Assembly (NCBI GenBank): GCA_046330935.1
Contig: JAXLRU010000006.1
Location: 186,001 to 250,000, forward strand
DNA length: 64,000 nucleotides
From: JAXLRU01 sp046330935
GTDB lineage: Bacteria > Actinomycetota > Actinomycetes > Actinomycetales > Kineosporiaceae
Direction of reading: 5' to 3'
Below are positions 1 to 10,304 of this stretch, in pieces. Both the position numbers and the translations under genes were made by a program. A model generated the notes under the pieces. The model was not told where the DNA came from, did no database searches, and worked only from the letters and a program-made list of their open reading frames with translations. Numbering within the stretch: the stretch's first letter is position 1; each line of letters opens with the position of its first letter.

Positions 1-1437
<1,437 letters not shown>

Positions 1438-1531
1438 GGTTTCAGCCTCGCACGGCCACCCGGCCGCGCGAGCGCGCGGCGCCACCTGAGGAGACCGCGC
1501 CGGCCGGGCTACCGACGCAGCGCCCGCCGGC

Positions 1532-2524
1532 TCAGAGCAGCTCGACCCGGTCGGCCTGGGGGCCGCGGTCGCTCTGCCGCACGGTGTAGCGCACCCGGTC
1601 GCCGGGCTGCAGCGGCTCACCGTCGGCGACGACCGAGACGTGCACGAACAGGTCGTCCCCGCCGGCGTCGGGGGTGATGAAGCCGAACCCGCGGTCGCCG
1701 TCGAAGCGGGCCACGACGCCCTCGCCGCCGCGCGCCGGGGGGCCGCTGCGTCCGCGTCCGGCGGAGGAGCCGGGCCGCTGCCCGGCGGAGGAGCCGGGCC
1801 GCTGCGCGCCGTGCGAGCCCGGACGCTGACCGCCCTGCGGGCGCGAGCCCGCCGACCGTCGGGCGCCCCCGACCAGGTGCACCTCGCGCGCCTGCGGCCC
1901 GCGGTCGCCGTCGACGGTCTCGAAGGCCACGCGGTCGCCCTCCTCGAGGAAGGTCAGGCCGTCGCGCAGCGCCCGCGCGTGCACGAACACGTCGTCCCCG
2001 CCCGCGTCGGGGGTGACGAAGCCGAAGCCCTTGTCCTCGTCGTACCAGGTCACCGTGCCGTCGGCGCCGTCGGAGGAGGCGGGCCGGGCGGCGTCGGCCG
2101 ACAGCGGCAGCAGGTGCTCGGCCTGCGGGCCGCGCTCGCCCTCGACCACGAGGAAGGCCACGCGCTGCCCCTCGGTGACCACTCCGCCGGTGACGATCGC
2201 GGAGCTGTGCACGAAGATCTGCGGGCCGCCCGCGTCGGCGGTGACGAAGCCGTAGCCCTTGCTCGGCTCGTACCACGCGACGGTCCCGAGCACGCCCAGC
2301 TGCGAGTCGGGCGCGGAGTCGCCGGTGACGCGCACGCGCTTGGCCTGCGGGCCGCGGTCGCCCTCGCCGAGCTCGAACTCCACCGTCTGGCCCTCACGCA
2401 GCAGCTTCACACCGGAGGTGAGGATCTCGGAGGCGTGGACGAACAGGTCCTCGCCGCCGTCCTCGGGAGCGAGGAACCCGAAGCCCCGGTCGGGGTCGAA
2501 CCAGCGGACGACTGCAGAAGACAC
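1532..2524 (-). CDS. Protein with four tandem cold-shock domains
   Basis: The 330-residue product contains four complete cold-shock (OB-fold) domains at about residues 1-66, 77-141, 157-222 and 264-330. Each has an RNP1-like motif ([32 protein letters not shown]), an RNP2-like motif ([32 protein letters not shown]) and the same ending RGPQAxxV. Domains 3 and 4 are joined by a Gly/Arg/Ser/Gln linker with a repeated QRPGSSAG unit. Ordinary bacterial Csp proteins are about 67 residues with one domain. The role is presumably single-stranded RNA or DNA binding, perhaps as a chaperone. The GTG at 2524 follows GGAG by 7 bases. A possible -10 box, TAACAT, lies at 2595-2600. Confidence 0.93.
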   Translation of the reverse strand: MSSAVVRWFDPDRGFGFLAPEDGGEDLFVHASEILTSGVKLLREGQTVEFELGEGDRGPQAKRVRVTGDSAPDSQLGVLGTVAWYEPSKGYGFVTADAGGPQIFVHSSAIVTGGVVTEGQRVAFLVVEGERGPQAEHLLPLSADAARPASSDGADGTVTWYDEDKGFGFVTPDAGGDDVFVHARALRDGLTFLEEGDRVAFETVDGDRGPQAREVHLVGGARRSAGSRPQGGQRPGSHGAQRPGSSAGQRPGSSAGRGRSGPPARGGEGVVARFDGDRGFGFITPDAGGDDLFVHVSVVADGEPLQPGDRVRYTVRQSDRGPQADRVELL

Positions 2525-2594
2525 GGAAGGGCTCCAGGGAAGCGTTCGGGGTGAGGCAGCTGCCGCGCGTCGACACGCTGCGGCACCTCGGACG

Positions 2595-2600
2595 ATGTTA
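2595..2600 (-). promoter_or_regulatory. Candidate -10 box for the four-CSD gene
   Basis: TAACAT on the minus strand overlaps the stop codon of the upstream lipoprotein gene and would give a 5' leader of about 60 bases before the GTG at 2524. No convincing -35 was found, which is common in actinobacteria. A leader of this length is what one expects for a cold-shock type gene, but no known leader family was recognised. Confidence 0.3.
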
Positions 2601-3039
2601 CCGGGCCGGGCCGCACGGGATGGTCGTGGACGTCACGCTCGCCCCCGCACCGGGTGCCCCCTGCAGGCGGACGCAGCGCGTCGCCTCGGCCGTCTGCGCG
2701 CTCAGCCCACCCCCCGAGTCGACGTGACCGGTGACGCTCACCTCGACGGTGAGCGCCCCGGCGTCGGCGCGGGCGTCGGTGACCAGGACGCGCGCCGTGG
2801 CGGGCACGTCGAGGCTGGTCGCGACGAGGCCGGGGTCGGCGAGAACTGGCCGGCCCCTGCGGGGAGCGCAGCAGCTCCTGCACCTGGCGGGTCACCTCGG
2901 CGACCCCCGACTCCATGCGGCGGGTCGCCTCGGCCTTCGTGTCCTGCTCGCTCGGCGCGCAGGAGGCAAGCGCCAGGGCGAGCACGGCGCACCCGGCTGC
3001 GGTCGCCCACGGCCGGGTGCGTGCGGTGCCAGGGGTCAC
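2598..3039 (-). pseudogene. Small lipoprotein gene, interrupted by a 1-bp frameshift
   Basis: The start GTG at 3039 overlaps the stop of the large upstream gene (GTGA, 4 bases). The N-terminus is a lipoprotein signal peptide with lipobox-like LALASC, followed by PSEQDTKAEATRRMESGVAE and VQELLRSPQ. After about base 2860 the coding pattern moves to another frame, which reads VLADPGLVATSLDVPATARV and runs to TAA at 2598 with VSVTGHVDSGGGLSAQ and a Cys-containing end. The whole interval is 442 bases, one more than a multiple of three, so one extra base in the CCCCGCAGGGGCC stretch would explain it. Joined, it would be a lipoprotein of about 146 residues of unknown function, co-transcribed with the upstream esterase. 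It may be a sequencing error rather than a true pseudogene. Confidence 0.65.
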
Positions 3040-6000
3040 AGGCCCATCCCCCGCAGGGTGTCGTTCATCGAGTTCGCGTACAGCAGCTGCCCCGACTTCT
3101 TGGGGTGGAACGACTGCTGCGACGTACCGAGCTTCGGGTCCTTGCCCGGCCACAGGATCGTCTTGAGCGGGGTGTCGCCCTCGGTCATCGTCGTGACGAT
3201 GCCGTGGACCCGCTCGTCCTCGCCGCAGACGGCGTACCCGTCGACGTCCAGGCCCTTCGGCCGGAAGTCGTTGCGGGGGTCGGAGAACCAGAACTTCGAC
3301 GTCGCCCCGCCGACCCGCTGGACGGCCTCGTCCATGTGCTGGGCGAGGACGTCCGCCACCTCGTTCAGCCACGGCGCCTCCGCGGTGCCGATGCCCGGCA
3401 CGCAGAAGCCGCTGCGCTCCAGCAGCTTCGGGTACCCCATGAGCATCACCTTGGCGTTGGGGGCCTTCTTGCGGATCTCCTGCAGGACGATGACGAGCGA
3501 GTCCTCGACCTTGGTGGCGATCAGGTCAGGCTCGGCCACCGACAGTTTCGCCGAGTCGCCGTCGAGCGTCGCGTCCTGGCAGACGTCGGTGAGCAGCAGC
3601 ACGCACTTCTGCACGATCGGCGAGAACCGCGAGTCGTTGCCGCCGATCGAGATGGTGACGAGCGTGGTGTCACCGTCGAGGAACCCGCGGTCGAGCTGGG
3701 ACAGCTCGCGGTACTGGCCCACCGGCGCCTCGCCGAACGCGTTCGTCGCGGCGTTGGTGCCCGACGGGATCGTGTACCTCGGCAGGATGTTCTCGGTCTG
3801 CGCGCCCGAGCAGGCGAGCATCGTGTAGTCCAGCGTCGGGTCCCACGAGTCGGCGCGGGAGCCGATCGTCGCGCTGTTGCCCGCGAGCACGCCCTGCCGC
3901 GACCACGCGAACGGCGAGCGGTGGCAGGAGTTGCGCAGCGGGTCCTCCTTGCCGTTCTCGGTGTCGTATCCGTGGTTGTTCGTCTCGGGGTAGTAGTCGC
4001 GGCCGTCGGTCTCCGACGCCCCCTCCCCCGAGGAGTAGGAGTCGCCGAGGGACACCATCACCGTCTTCGGCTTGGCGGTCAGCGGCTGGAAGGCCACGGC
4101 GTCCCACGCGACGTCCTCGCTGCCGTCACCGTCCTTGGTCACGTTCGACAGCGACACGCTCGGGGTGCCCGCGAACTGCGCCACGCCGAGGTTCACCCAG
4201 CGGTTGGACATCGTCCGCTGCAGGACGACGCGGGTCTTCTTCTTCCCGTTGCCCAGGTTGATCGTGTACGAGGCCTGCTGGGTGTGGGCGCCGTGGTCGG
4301 GCATGTGCACGAGTACCCGGGCCCACCCGGTGATCGAGCGGTCCAGCGTCCACGTGCCGGTGACCCTCAGCCGCGGGGCGTCGGACTTGCGGGTGTGGGC
4401 GAAGGAGAAGTGCCCGCCGAAGCCCGCCCCGATCTGGTGGAAGTCGACCTTCGAGGGGTACCGGCCGGTGGAGTCGGCCCCGAAGGACAGCGAGAACGTG
4501 CCGTTGCTCGCCCGGGTCGTGCAGCCCGGACGCACGGACGGGACGCTCGTCGCGACGTCGTCGATCACGAGGGCCCCGCTGGGCAGCCCCGTCAGGGAGC
4601 AGTTCGGCGGGTAGCTCGTGGCGTCGTCCTGATAGGCGTAGCCGGGGCTGAACCGCAGCAGCTCGTTGCCGCAGGAGTACGAGCAGTCGGACTTCCACGT
4701 GGCGGGCTGGTTGTACCAGCACTGCAGGTCGTACAGGCCCGCCGCGTTCTTGTGGGCGCAGGGCCCCGCCTTCTCGCCGATCACCTCGGGGTCGTTGGGC
4801 GTGTACAGCTTGCCCGGCTCGCAGGTGTTCGAGGCGTTGCAGAACAGGTTGACCGGCGGCTTGACGGTGGCGCGGTTGATCGGGCCGGTGCTGACGTCGC
4901 CGTTCCACCACGCGGCGCGGTAGCCGGACACGTAGGTCCCCGGGCTCTCCAGCCCCTCCAGCGGGTGCCCCGCCCAGCCCATCACCTTCTCGGGGTAGGG
5001 CCAGTTCTGCGGCTTGGCCGCGTCGGCGTAGCTGACGTCGAGGAACGGCGCCCGGTTGGCGGGGTACTTGGGGTTGGCCGGGTTGTTCAGCCAGCCCAGG
5101 CCCCAGGGGCCCGTCGTCGTCTTGGCGTGGAAGCCCGTGTTGTAGGCCCAGATGGCCGCGAACCAGTTCTCGATCTTCGCCGGGTCGCCGTTGTTGATGA
5201 CGATCCCGGCCGAGCGGGTCTCGTTCCACTTGTCCTGCAGGATCTGCAGGCCGCGGGCGATGTTGGCGGCGAAGTCCAGGGCGATCGCGCGCTGCTGCAG
5301 CGTGGGCTCGGTGCCGGACAGCCGCATGCCGTCGGTCACCTGCCCCACGCCGTAGCCGCAGTCGGACTTCGACCAGTCGATGTCCCAGTCGTCGACCGAG
5401 GTGTCGTTGTAGTAGTCGATCCCGTAGAAGTTGCCGATCAGCGGGTTCGCGGTGACACCCGGGACGGCGAAGCGGGCCGCCTGCCACAGGTTGGACTCCT
5501 GGGCGAGGACGCCGAGCATCACCTGGGCGGGCACGCGGCCGCCACCCACGAGCGTGCGCGGCGGGAACAGGCCCTGCGGGGTGTACGCCGACATCCCGAG
5601 GTTCTTCCAGTTCGCGGGTCGGCTGACGGTCAACGACCCGGTGATCGCCTGGTCGACCGCCCACTCCACCTGTCGGGGCTTGGGCTGCATCGCCTGGTTG
5701 CGCGGGTCGTTGCGCGGCACCGAGCAGGTGCGCTCGGACTCGATCGGGCTGCTCGGCGAGCCCGTCGCGGCGGGGGTCACGCGGCGCTTGCCCGTCGCCG
5801 CCGCGCCCTTGGCCGGCGCCGAGGCGGGCGCGGCCAGGGCGGGGCTGACGGCGGTGGCGTCGCCGGCGACGGAGGCCGCGACGCCGGAGACGCCGAACTC
5901 GACCGCCCGACCGCTGCGGGCGGCGGTGCCGCGCAGGCGCACCGGTGCGGCCACGTCGGGCTCCGCGGCGACGACCCGCGTCGCACCCTCGGCCAGCGGC

Positions 6001-7091
6001 GTGTCCACGACCGGCGTCACGAGCAGCTCGCCACGGGTGGAGCTGGTGGCGCCGACGGCGACGGGCGAGACCCGCACGGAGGCGGGCAGGGCCTTGCTCA
6101 CCCAGTCCGGGCTGCCGAGCACCGACACCGCACCCGAGGCGGCCGCGGCCAGCCCGAGCTGCGAGACAGGCGCGGTGGCCAGCGTGGTCGTCGGGGCCAG
6201 GCCGCCCGCCGAGCGGGTCAGGTCGGCGCGCTTGACCGCGCCGCGCCCGTCCTGGTGGTCCATGAAGACCAGGCCGCCCGCGGCGTCGGGGTGCAGCTCG
6301 AAGGGCACGCCGGTGGCGGCGGCGAGGACGCGGCGGCTGCCGTCGGCGGCGACGCTGACGACGGCACCCGAGTCGGCGCCCGCCAGGCCGCCGTCGCGCA
6401 CCGGGACCGCCGACGTCAGCTCACCGGGCACGGTCACCGTGCGGGAGACCTTCGCCGCCGCGGCGTCGAGCTCGACGAGGCGGGTCCGTCCCGCGATCGC
6501 CGCAGGGGCCGCGCCTGGGGTGTCGGAGGCGAACTGCGAGACGACCGCCCGCTCGCCGGCGCCGCAGCCGGGGCTGAACCACGCCAGCGACGACGTGGCC
6601 GCCAGCTTCTTCACGGAACCGGTGGCGAGGGTGACGACGGCGACGAAACCGCCGCGGTCGAACAGCGCCTCACGGTTGGTGAACGCCCGGGGCGCGTAGG
6701 TGACGACGAGGCGCTTGCCCGACGCGGTCGCGCAGGCGTTGCCGATCCAGCGGTCGGTGTCGAAGCCGGGCTCGACGAGCGTGGCGACGGTGCGCCAGGA
6801 GTAGCCCGACGACGCCGGGGCCGCCAGGACGTGCAGGCCGGTCGCGTCGCCGGCCAGCGACCACGCGACGTCCTGCGAGGTGCGCCACCCCGAGCCGAGG
6901 ACGCTCGCCCGCTGCTCGTCGGGGACGGCGTCCCGGGCCGCCGAGGGTGGCGGCACGGACGCCGCCGTCCGCAGGCCCGCCGATGCCGGGTTCGCCGCCA
7001 CGGCGGCCCCCGCGGTCGAGCCCGTCACCACCGTCGCCGCCATGCCCGCGAGCAGGCAGACCACCACACCCGTGCCCCGTCGACGCCTCAC
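3036..7091 (-). CDS. Exported multidomain protein: lysozyme-like domain, golvesin-like domain and SGNH esterase
   Basis: A product of 1351 residues. Residues 1-33 are a signal peptide (Arg-rich start, then VVVCLLAGMAATVV). Residues about 50-430 look like a secreted beta-rich or propeller-like region. Around residues 457-720 lies a transglycosylase/lysozyme-like region with VMLGVLAQESNLWQAA (about 522) and CGYGVGQVTDGM (about 583). Residues about 870-980 resemble the golvesin C-terminal-like domain. From about 1010 there is an SGNH hydrolase: GDSYSSGEG (Ser), SIGGNDSR (Gly, Asn; about 1149) and SFHPKKSGQ (His; about 1329). The likely role is peptidoglycan or wall-polymer binding and cleavage plus deacylation. 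The GTG start at 7091 follows AAGGGG. Its stop overlaps the lipoprotein start. Confidence 0.85.
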   Translation of the reverse strand: MRRRRGTGVVVCLLAGMAATVVTGSTAGAAVAANPASAGLRTAASVPPPSAARDAVPDEQRASVLGSGWRTSQDVAWSLAGDATGLHVLAAPASSGYSWRTVATLVEPGFDTDRWIGNACATASGKRLVVTYAPRAFTNREALFDRGGFVAVVTLATGSVKKLAATSSLAWFSPGCGAGERAVVSQFASDTPGAAPAAIAGRTRLVELDAAAAKVSRTVTVPGELTSAVPVRDGGLAGADSGAVVSVAADGSRRVLAAATGVPFELHPDAAGGLVFMDHQDGRGAVKRADLTRSAGGLAPTTTLATAPVSQLGLAAAASGAVSVLGSPDWVSKALPASVRVSPVAVGATSSTRGELLVTPVVDTPLAEGATRVVAAEPDVAAPVRLRGTAARSGRAVEFGVSGVAASVAGDATAVSPALAAPASAPAKGAAATGKRRVTPAATGSPSSPIESERTCSVPRNDPRNQAMQPKPRQVEWAVDQAITGSLTVSRPANWKNLGMSAYTPQGLFPPRTLVGGGRVPAQVMLGVLAQESNLWQAARFAVPGVTANPLIGNFYGIDYYNDTSVDDWDIDWSKSDCGYGVGQVTDGMRLSGTEPTLQQRAIALDFAANIARGLQILQDKWNETRSAGIVINNGDPAKIENWFAAIWAYNTGFHAKTTTGPWGLGWLNNPANPKYPANRAPFLDVSYADAAKPQNWPYPEKVMGWAGHPLEGLESPGTYVSGYRAAWWNGDVSTGPINRATVKPPVNLFCNASNTCEPGKLYTPNDPEVIGEKAGPCAHKNAAGLYDLQCWYNQPATWKSDCSYSCGNELLRFSPGYAYQDDATSYPPNCSLTGLPSGALVIDDVATSVPSVRPGCTTRASNGTFSLSFGADSTGRYPSKVDFHQIGAGFGGHFSFAHTRKSDAPRLRVTGTWTLDRSITGWARVLVHMPDHGAHTQQASYTINLGNGKKKTRVVLQRTMSNRWVNLGVAQFAGTPSVSLSNVTKDGDGSEDVAWDAVAFQPLTAKPKTVMVSLGDSYSSGEGASETDGRDYYPETNNHGYDTENGKEDPLRNSCHRSPFAWSRQGVLAGNSATIGSRADSWDPTLDYTMLACSGAQTENILPRYTIPSGTNAATNAFGEAPVGQYRELSQLDRGFLDGDTTLVTISIGGNDSRFSPIVQKCVLLLTDVCQDATLDGDSAKLSVAEPDLIATKVEDSLVIVLQEIRKKAPNAKVMLMGYPKLLERSGFCVPGIGTAEAPWLNEVADVLAQHMDEAVQRVGGATSKFWFSDPRNDFRPKGLDVDGYAVCGEDERVHGIVTTMTEGDTPLKTILWPGKDPKLGTSQQSFHPKKSGQLLYANSMNDTLRGMGL

Positions 7092-7270
7092 GTCGTCCCC
7101 TTCGTCCCGCCCGTCCGGATCCGCTCCGGACTGTCCTTGCCATCGAGCAAGCGTCGAGGGCGGCACACGGTACCAAGGGCCGACGGCGCCTCGGACGCAC
7201 CCCGGGAGGCACCGCTGGCGAGGCCGGTGGGCGGTCCGCGGCGGCGCCGGACGGGCGGCGCCGCGGCGTC

Positions 7271-7885
7271 TCACTCGCCGTCGGCGAGGTGCTCCGTGGC
7301 TTCGGCGTAACCGGCCGGCGCGGGGGCCGCGGACGGCGCGTAGATCACCCGGATCACCCCGGTCGGGAACGCCTCGCTGGTGAGGACGCGCAGGTGGTAG
7401 GGGGCAGCGCCGTCGTCGAACAGCCGGCGGCCCGACCGCGCCGCGACGGGGTGGACGAGCAGCCGGAGCTCGTCCAGCAGCCCCGCGGCGAGCAGCTGCT
7501 GCACGATCGTGATCGACCCGGGGATGAGCACCCCCCGCACGTCGGGGTCGGCACGCAGGCCCGCGACGACGTCGAGCAGGTCGCCGCCGAGCGGCTCGCT
7601 GTTGCGCCAGGTGAACTCCAGCGGCTGCCGGGAGGCGACGATCTTGCGCAGGTCGCCGAGCTGCCGGGCGAAGTCCGCGTCCTCGCCGCCCGCCGCCTCG
7701 CGGTCGGGCCACGCCCCCGCGAAGCTGTCGTAGGTGCCGTGCCCCAGCAGCAGCACGTCGGCCGCCGCGTAGTCCTCGGTGACGGCGCGCCCCATGTTCT
7801 CGTCGAAGTAGGGGAAGTGCCAGGTCGGGTCGATCTCGGCCACGCCGTCGGCGGAGATGAACAGCGTGGAGATGACGGTGGCCAC
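7271..7885 (-). CDS. Dihydrofolate reductase family protein (RibD C-terminal-like)
   Basis: The 204-residue protein has the family pattern: VISTLFISADGVAE at the N-terminus, ADVLLLGHGTYDSFAGAWP, a middle segment VASRQPLEFTWRNSEPLGGD, and VLIPGSITIVQQLLAAGLLDELRLLVHPV. These correspond to NADPH- and substrate-binding parts of the DHFR/RibD fold. Such small stand-alone reductases are common in actinobacteria; their substrate is usually unknown and they are not the folA enzyme. The GTG at 7885 is preceded by AGAGGAAG. It appears monocistronic. Confidence 0.88.
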   Translation of the reverse strand: MATVISTLFISADGVAEIDPTWHFPYFDENMGRAVTEDYAAADVLLLGHGTYDSFAGAWPDREAAGGEDADFARQLGDLRKIVASRQPLEFTWRNSEPLGGDLLDVVAGLRADPDVRGVLIPGSITIVQQLLAAGLLDELRLLVHPVAARSGRRLFDDGAAPYHLRVLTSEAFPTGVIRVIYAPSAAPAPAGYAEATEHLADGE

Positions 7886-8035
7886 GAGGGCTTCCTCTCG
7901 GTCGGTGATGCGCTGGTCGATGGTGTCCCCCCAAGGGACCCGGCGCGAGCGCTGAAGTCATCGCTTCCCGGCGCCGATGTCGCGTCCAGGCAGGACGGAC
8001 GCCACCTGGATGAGGCGGCGGCGCCCCCGCACGCT

Positions 8036-8041
8036 TACCAT
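8036..8041 (+). promoter_or_regulatory. Candidate -10 box for the DEAD-box helicase gene
   Basis: TACCAT fits the TANNNT pattern and would place transcription start near 8048. That gives a very short leader if translation begins at GTG 8056, or about 120 bases of leader if it begins at GTG 8167. No clear -35 element. Confidence 0.3.
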
Positions 8042-8166
8042 GGCAGCGGCAGGGCGTGTCCGATCCGCCCCGCCACAGGTCGACGGCGCGTCCCCGCGCC
8101 GCGACCGCGCGCCGGATCGTCCGGCGCCCCGCGCCGTCCACGGCGCTGCCGACGCGAAAGATCCAC

Positions 8167-9759
8167 GTGCCCACGACATCCCGCACCACCCGCCGTACCC
8201 GCCCCGCCGTGCCCGCCCAGGGCGCCGCGACGACCCCCGACCCCACCCGCGCCCCCCGGGCTGCGCAGCCCGCCGCGGCCGCGCCGCGGACGTTCGCCGA
8301 CCTCGGCGTCCCGCAGCCCCTCGTCGCGGCCCTCGCCGCCGAGGGCATCACCGAGCCCTTCGCCATCCAGGCCGCCACGGTGGCCAGCGGCCTCGCGGGC
8401 CGCGACGTGCTCGGGCGTGCCCGCACCGGCGCCGGCAAGACCCTGGCGTTCTCCCTCCCGCTCGTCGCGCGCCTGTCGCGCCCCGGAGCGCCCCGCGCCG
8501 CCGCCAGGCGCCCGCGGGCCCTGGTGCTCGCCCCCACCCGCGAGCTGGCCACGCAGATCGCGGCCGTCCTGGCCCCGCTCACCAAGGCCGTCGGCCTCAC
8601 CCAGGCGACCGTCTTCGGCGGCGTCGGGCAGGGCCCCCAGGTCGCCAAGCTCGCCGCGGGGGTCGACGTCGTCGTCGCCTGCCCCGGCCGGCTGGAGGAC
8701 CTCGTGGGCCAGCGCCACGTCGACCTCTCGGCCGTCGAGATCACCGTCCTGGACGAGGCCGACCACATGGCCGACCTCGGCTTCCTGCCCGGCGTGAAGC
8801 GGCTGCTCGACCGCACCCCCGCCACCGCCCAGCGCCTGCTGTTCTCCGCGACGCTCGACGCCGCCGTCGACGTCCTCGTCAAGCGCTACCTGCGAGACCC
8901 CGAGCGGATCAGCATCGACGCGGCAGCCGCGGCTCCCGTGACGATGGATCACCACGTGCTCGACGTGGCCCAGGCCGACAAGCAGGCCGTGGTCCGCGAG
9001 CTCGCCGCCGGCCAGGCCCGCACCCTGCTCTTCACCCGCACCAAGCACCAGGCCCGGCGCCTGGCGCGGGTGCTCACCGCAGCCGGGACCCCCGCCGTCG
9101 ACCTGCACGGCGACCTCACCCAGGGCGCCCGCGAGCGCAACCTGGCGGCGTTCAGCGAGGGCCGGGCGACCGTGCTCGTCGCCACCGACATCGCGGCGCG
9201 GGGCATCCACGTCGACGACGTCGCGCTGGTCGTCCACGTCGACCCGCCCGCCGACCACAAGGCCTACCTGCACCGCTCGGGCCGCACCGCCCGCGCCGGC
9301 TCGGCCGGGCTTGTCGTCACCGTCGCCACCCACGACCAGCGCAGCGACGTCACCGCCCTGGCCAAGGCCGCCGCGATCGCGCCGACCCGCACGTCCGTGA
9401 CGCCCGGGCACCCCCTGCTGCTGGACCTCACCGGCCCCCGCGCCGCCTACGTGGCGCCCCCCGAGCCGGCCGTGAAGACGCAGGCGGCACCGGCCCGCGC
9501 CAAGCTGGGCGGGCGGGCCAAGCAGGGTCGGCCCACGCAGGGCCTGGCCGGGCAGGGGCAGGCCGCGACGGCGACCACCGGCGGCGGGCGCTCCCGCTCG
9601 CGGGGCCGGGCCAAGGCCGCCGCACCGGCGCACGCCCCGGCCGCACCATCGGGCCAGCGCGCGGCCGGCGGCTCCTCGTCGACCCACGCGGGCGCCGGCA
9701 GCCACTCCGCGGCGACGTTCTCCAGCCGCGGCTCGGGCGGGCGCCGCCGCCGGGGCTGA
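8167..9759 (+). CDS. DEAD-box ATP-dependent RNA helicase
   Basis: All motifs of a DEAD-box helicase are visible: Q motif (FAIQAATV), I (ARTGAGKT), Ia (APTRELA), Ib (CPGRL), II (LDEADHM), III (FSATL), IV (LLFTRTKHQ), V (ATDIAARGI) and VI (HRSGRTARAG). The C-terminal tail of about 110 residues is rich in Gly, Arg, Ala and Gln (GGGRSRSRGRA, SSRGSGGRRRRG), as in RNA-binding tails of cold-adapted helicases. The expected role is ATP-driven RNA unwinding in ribosome assembly or RNA decay. The start is uncertain: GTG 8167 follows GAAAG by 7 bases; an in-frame GTG at 8056 would add 37 Arg-rich residues. Confidence 0.93.
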   Translation: MPTTSRTTRRTRPAVPAQGAATTPDPTRAPRAAQPAAAAPRTFADLGVPQPLVAALAAEGITEPFAIQAATVASGLAGRDVLGRARTGAGKTLAFSLPLVARLSRPGAPRAAARRPRALVLAPTRELATQIAAVLAPLTKAVGLTQATVFGGVGQGPQVAKLAAGVDVVVACPGRLEDLVGQRHVDLSAVEITVLDEADHMADLGFLPGVKRLLDRTPATAQRLLFSATLDAAVDVLVKRYLRDPERISIDAAAAAPVTMDHHVLDVAQADKQAVVRELAAGQARTLLFTRTKHQARRLARVLTAAGTPAVDLHGDLTQGARERNLAAFSEGRATVLVATDIAARGIHVDDVALVVHVDPPADHKAYLHRSGRTARAGSAGLVVTVATHDQRSDVTALAKAAAIAPTRTSVTPGHPLLLDLTGPRAAYVAPPEPAVKTQAAPARAKLGGRAKQGRPTQGLAGQGQAATATTGGGRSRSRGRAKAAAPAHAPAAPSGQRAAGGSSSTHAGAGSHSAATFSSRGSGGRRRRG

Positions 9760-9811
9760 GCCCCTGGCCGAGTGCCGGCCCGAGCCCCGAGCCGGGCCGG
9801 CACGCGGACCC

Positions 9812-10304
9812 ATGCCGAAGATCACCCGCGCCGCCCCCGCGACGTCGACGCCGTCCTGGCCCTCAGCGCGCAGTTCTGCGCGTGGACGGGCACGAGTTCG
9901 ACGCCGAGCGGGTGCGGCGCGCCCTGCTGCCGCTGCTCGCCGACGACGCCCTCGGGCAGGTGTGGCTCGTCCACGACGACGAGCACCCGGCGCAGGACGC
10001 GGCGGACGGCGCCGCCGGGTACGCCGTGATCACCTGGGGCTGGTCCCTGGAGTCGGGCGGGCGCGAGTGCCTGCTCGACGAGATCTACGTGCGCTCCCCC
10101 GGGCGCGGGCTGGGCGGCCTGCTCCTCGACGCGGTGATCACCGCGGCCGCGCAGGCCGGCGCCCTGGCGATGTTCCTGGAGACCGAGGCCCCCAACGACG
10201 CGGCCCGCCGCCTCTACGCCCGGCACGGCTTCGTGGCCGAGGACTCCACCTGGATGGCCCGAGACCTCGCGACGGCGCCTGCGGGGCCGGTCAGCTCACG
10301 CTGA
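9812..10304 (+). pseudogene. GNAT N-acetyltransferase, N-terminus frameshifted
   Basis: The bulk of a GNAT domain reads in one frame from about 9892 (VDGHEFDAERVRRALLPLL) through GQVWLVHDDE, YAVITWGWSLESGG, CLLDEIYVRSPGRGLGGLLL (acetyl-CoA loop) and NDAARRLYARHGF. The family's first helix, RDVDAVLALSAQFCA, is in a different frame (9840-9888) with equally high third-position G+C. A natural first segment MPKITRAAP starts at ATG 9812 in the third frame; alternatively GTG 9772 is in frame with the first helix. At least one base is therefore missing near 9888-9892 (TTCTGCGCGTGGAC), perhaps another near 9838. The 3' end overlaps the convergent glucosidase gene by 14 bases. The substrate is unknown. 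Confidence 0.7.

Noticed and set aside
2259..7310. 1683-codon open frame on the plus strand
   Set aside because: It is antisense to the four-CSD, lipoprotein and esterase genes. Its product is Arg/Gly/Val-rich with no domain. High G+C leaves few stop codons in such mirror frames.
8056..8166. N-terminal extension of the DEAD-box helicase
   Set aside because: The 37 added residues are Arg/Pro/Ala-rich with less typical codons. GTG 8167 was preferred, though the upstream start cannot be excluded.
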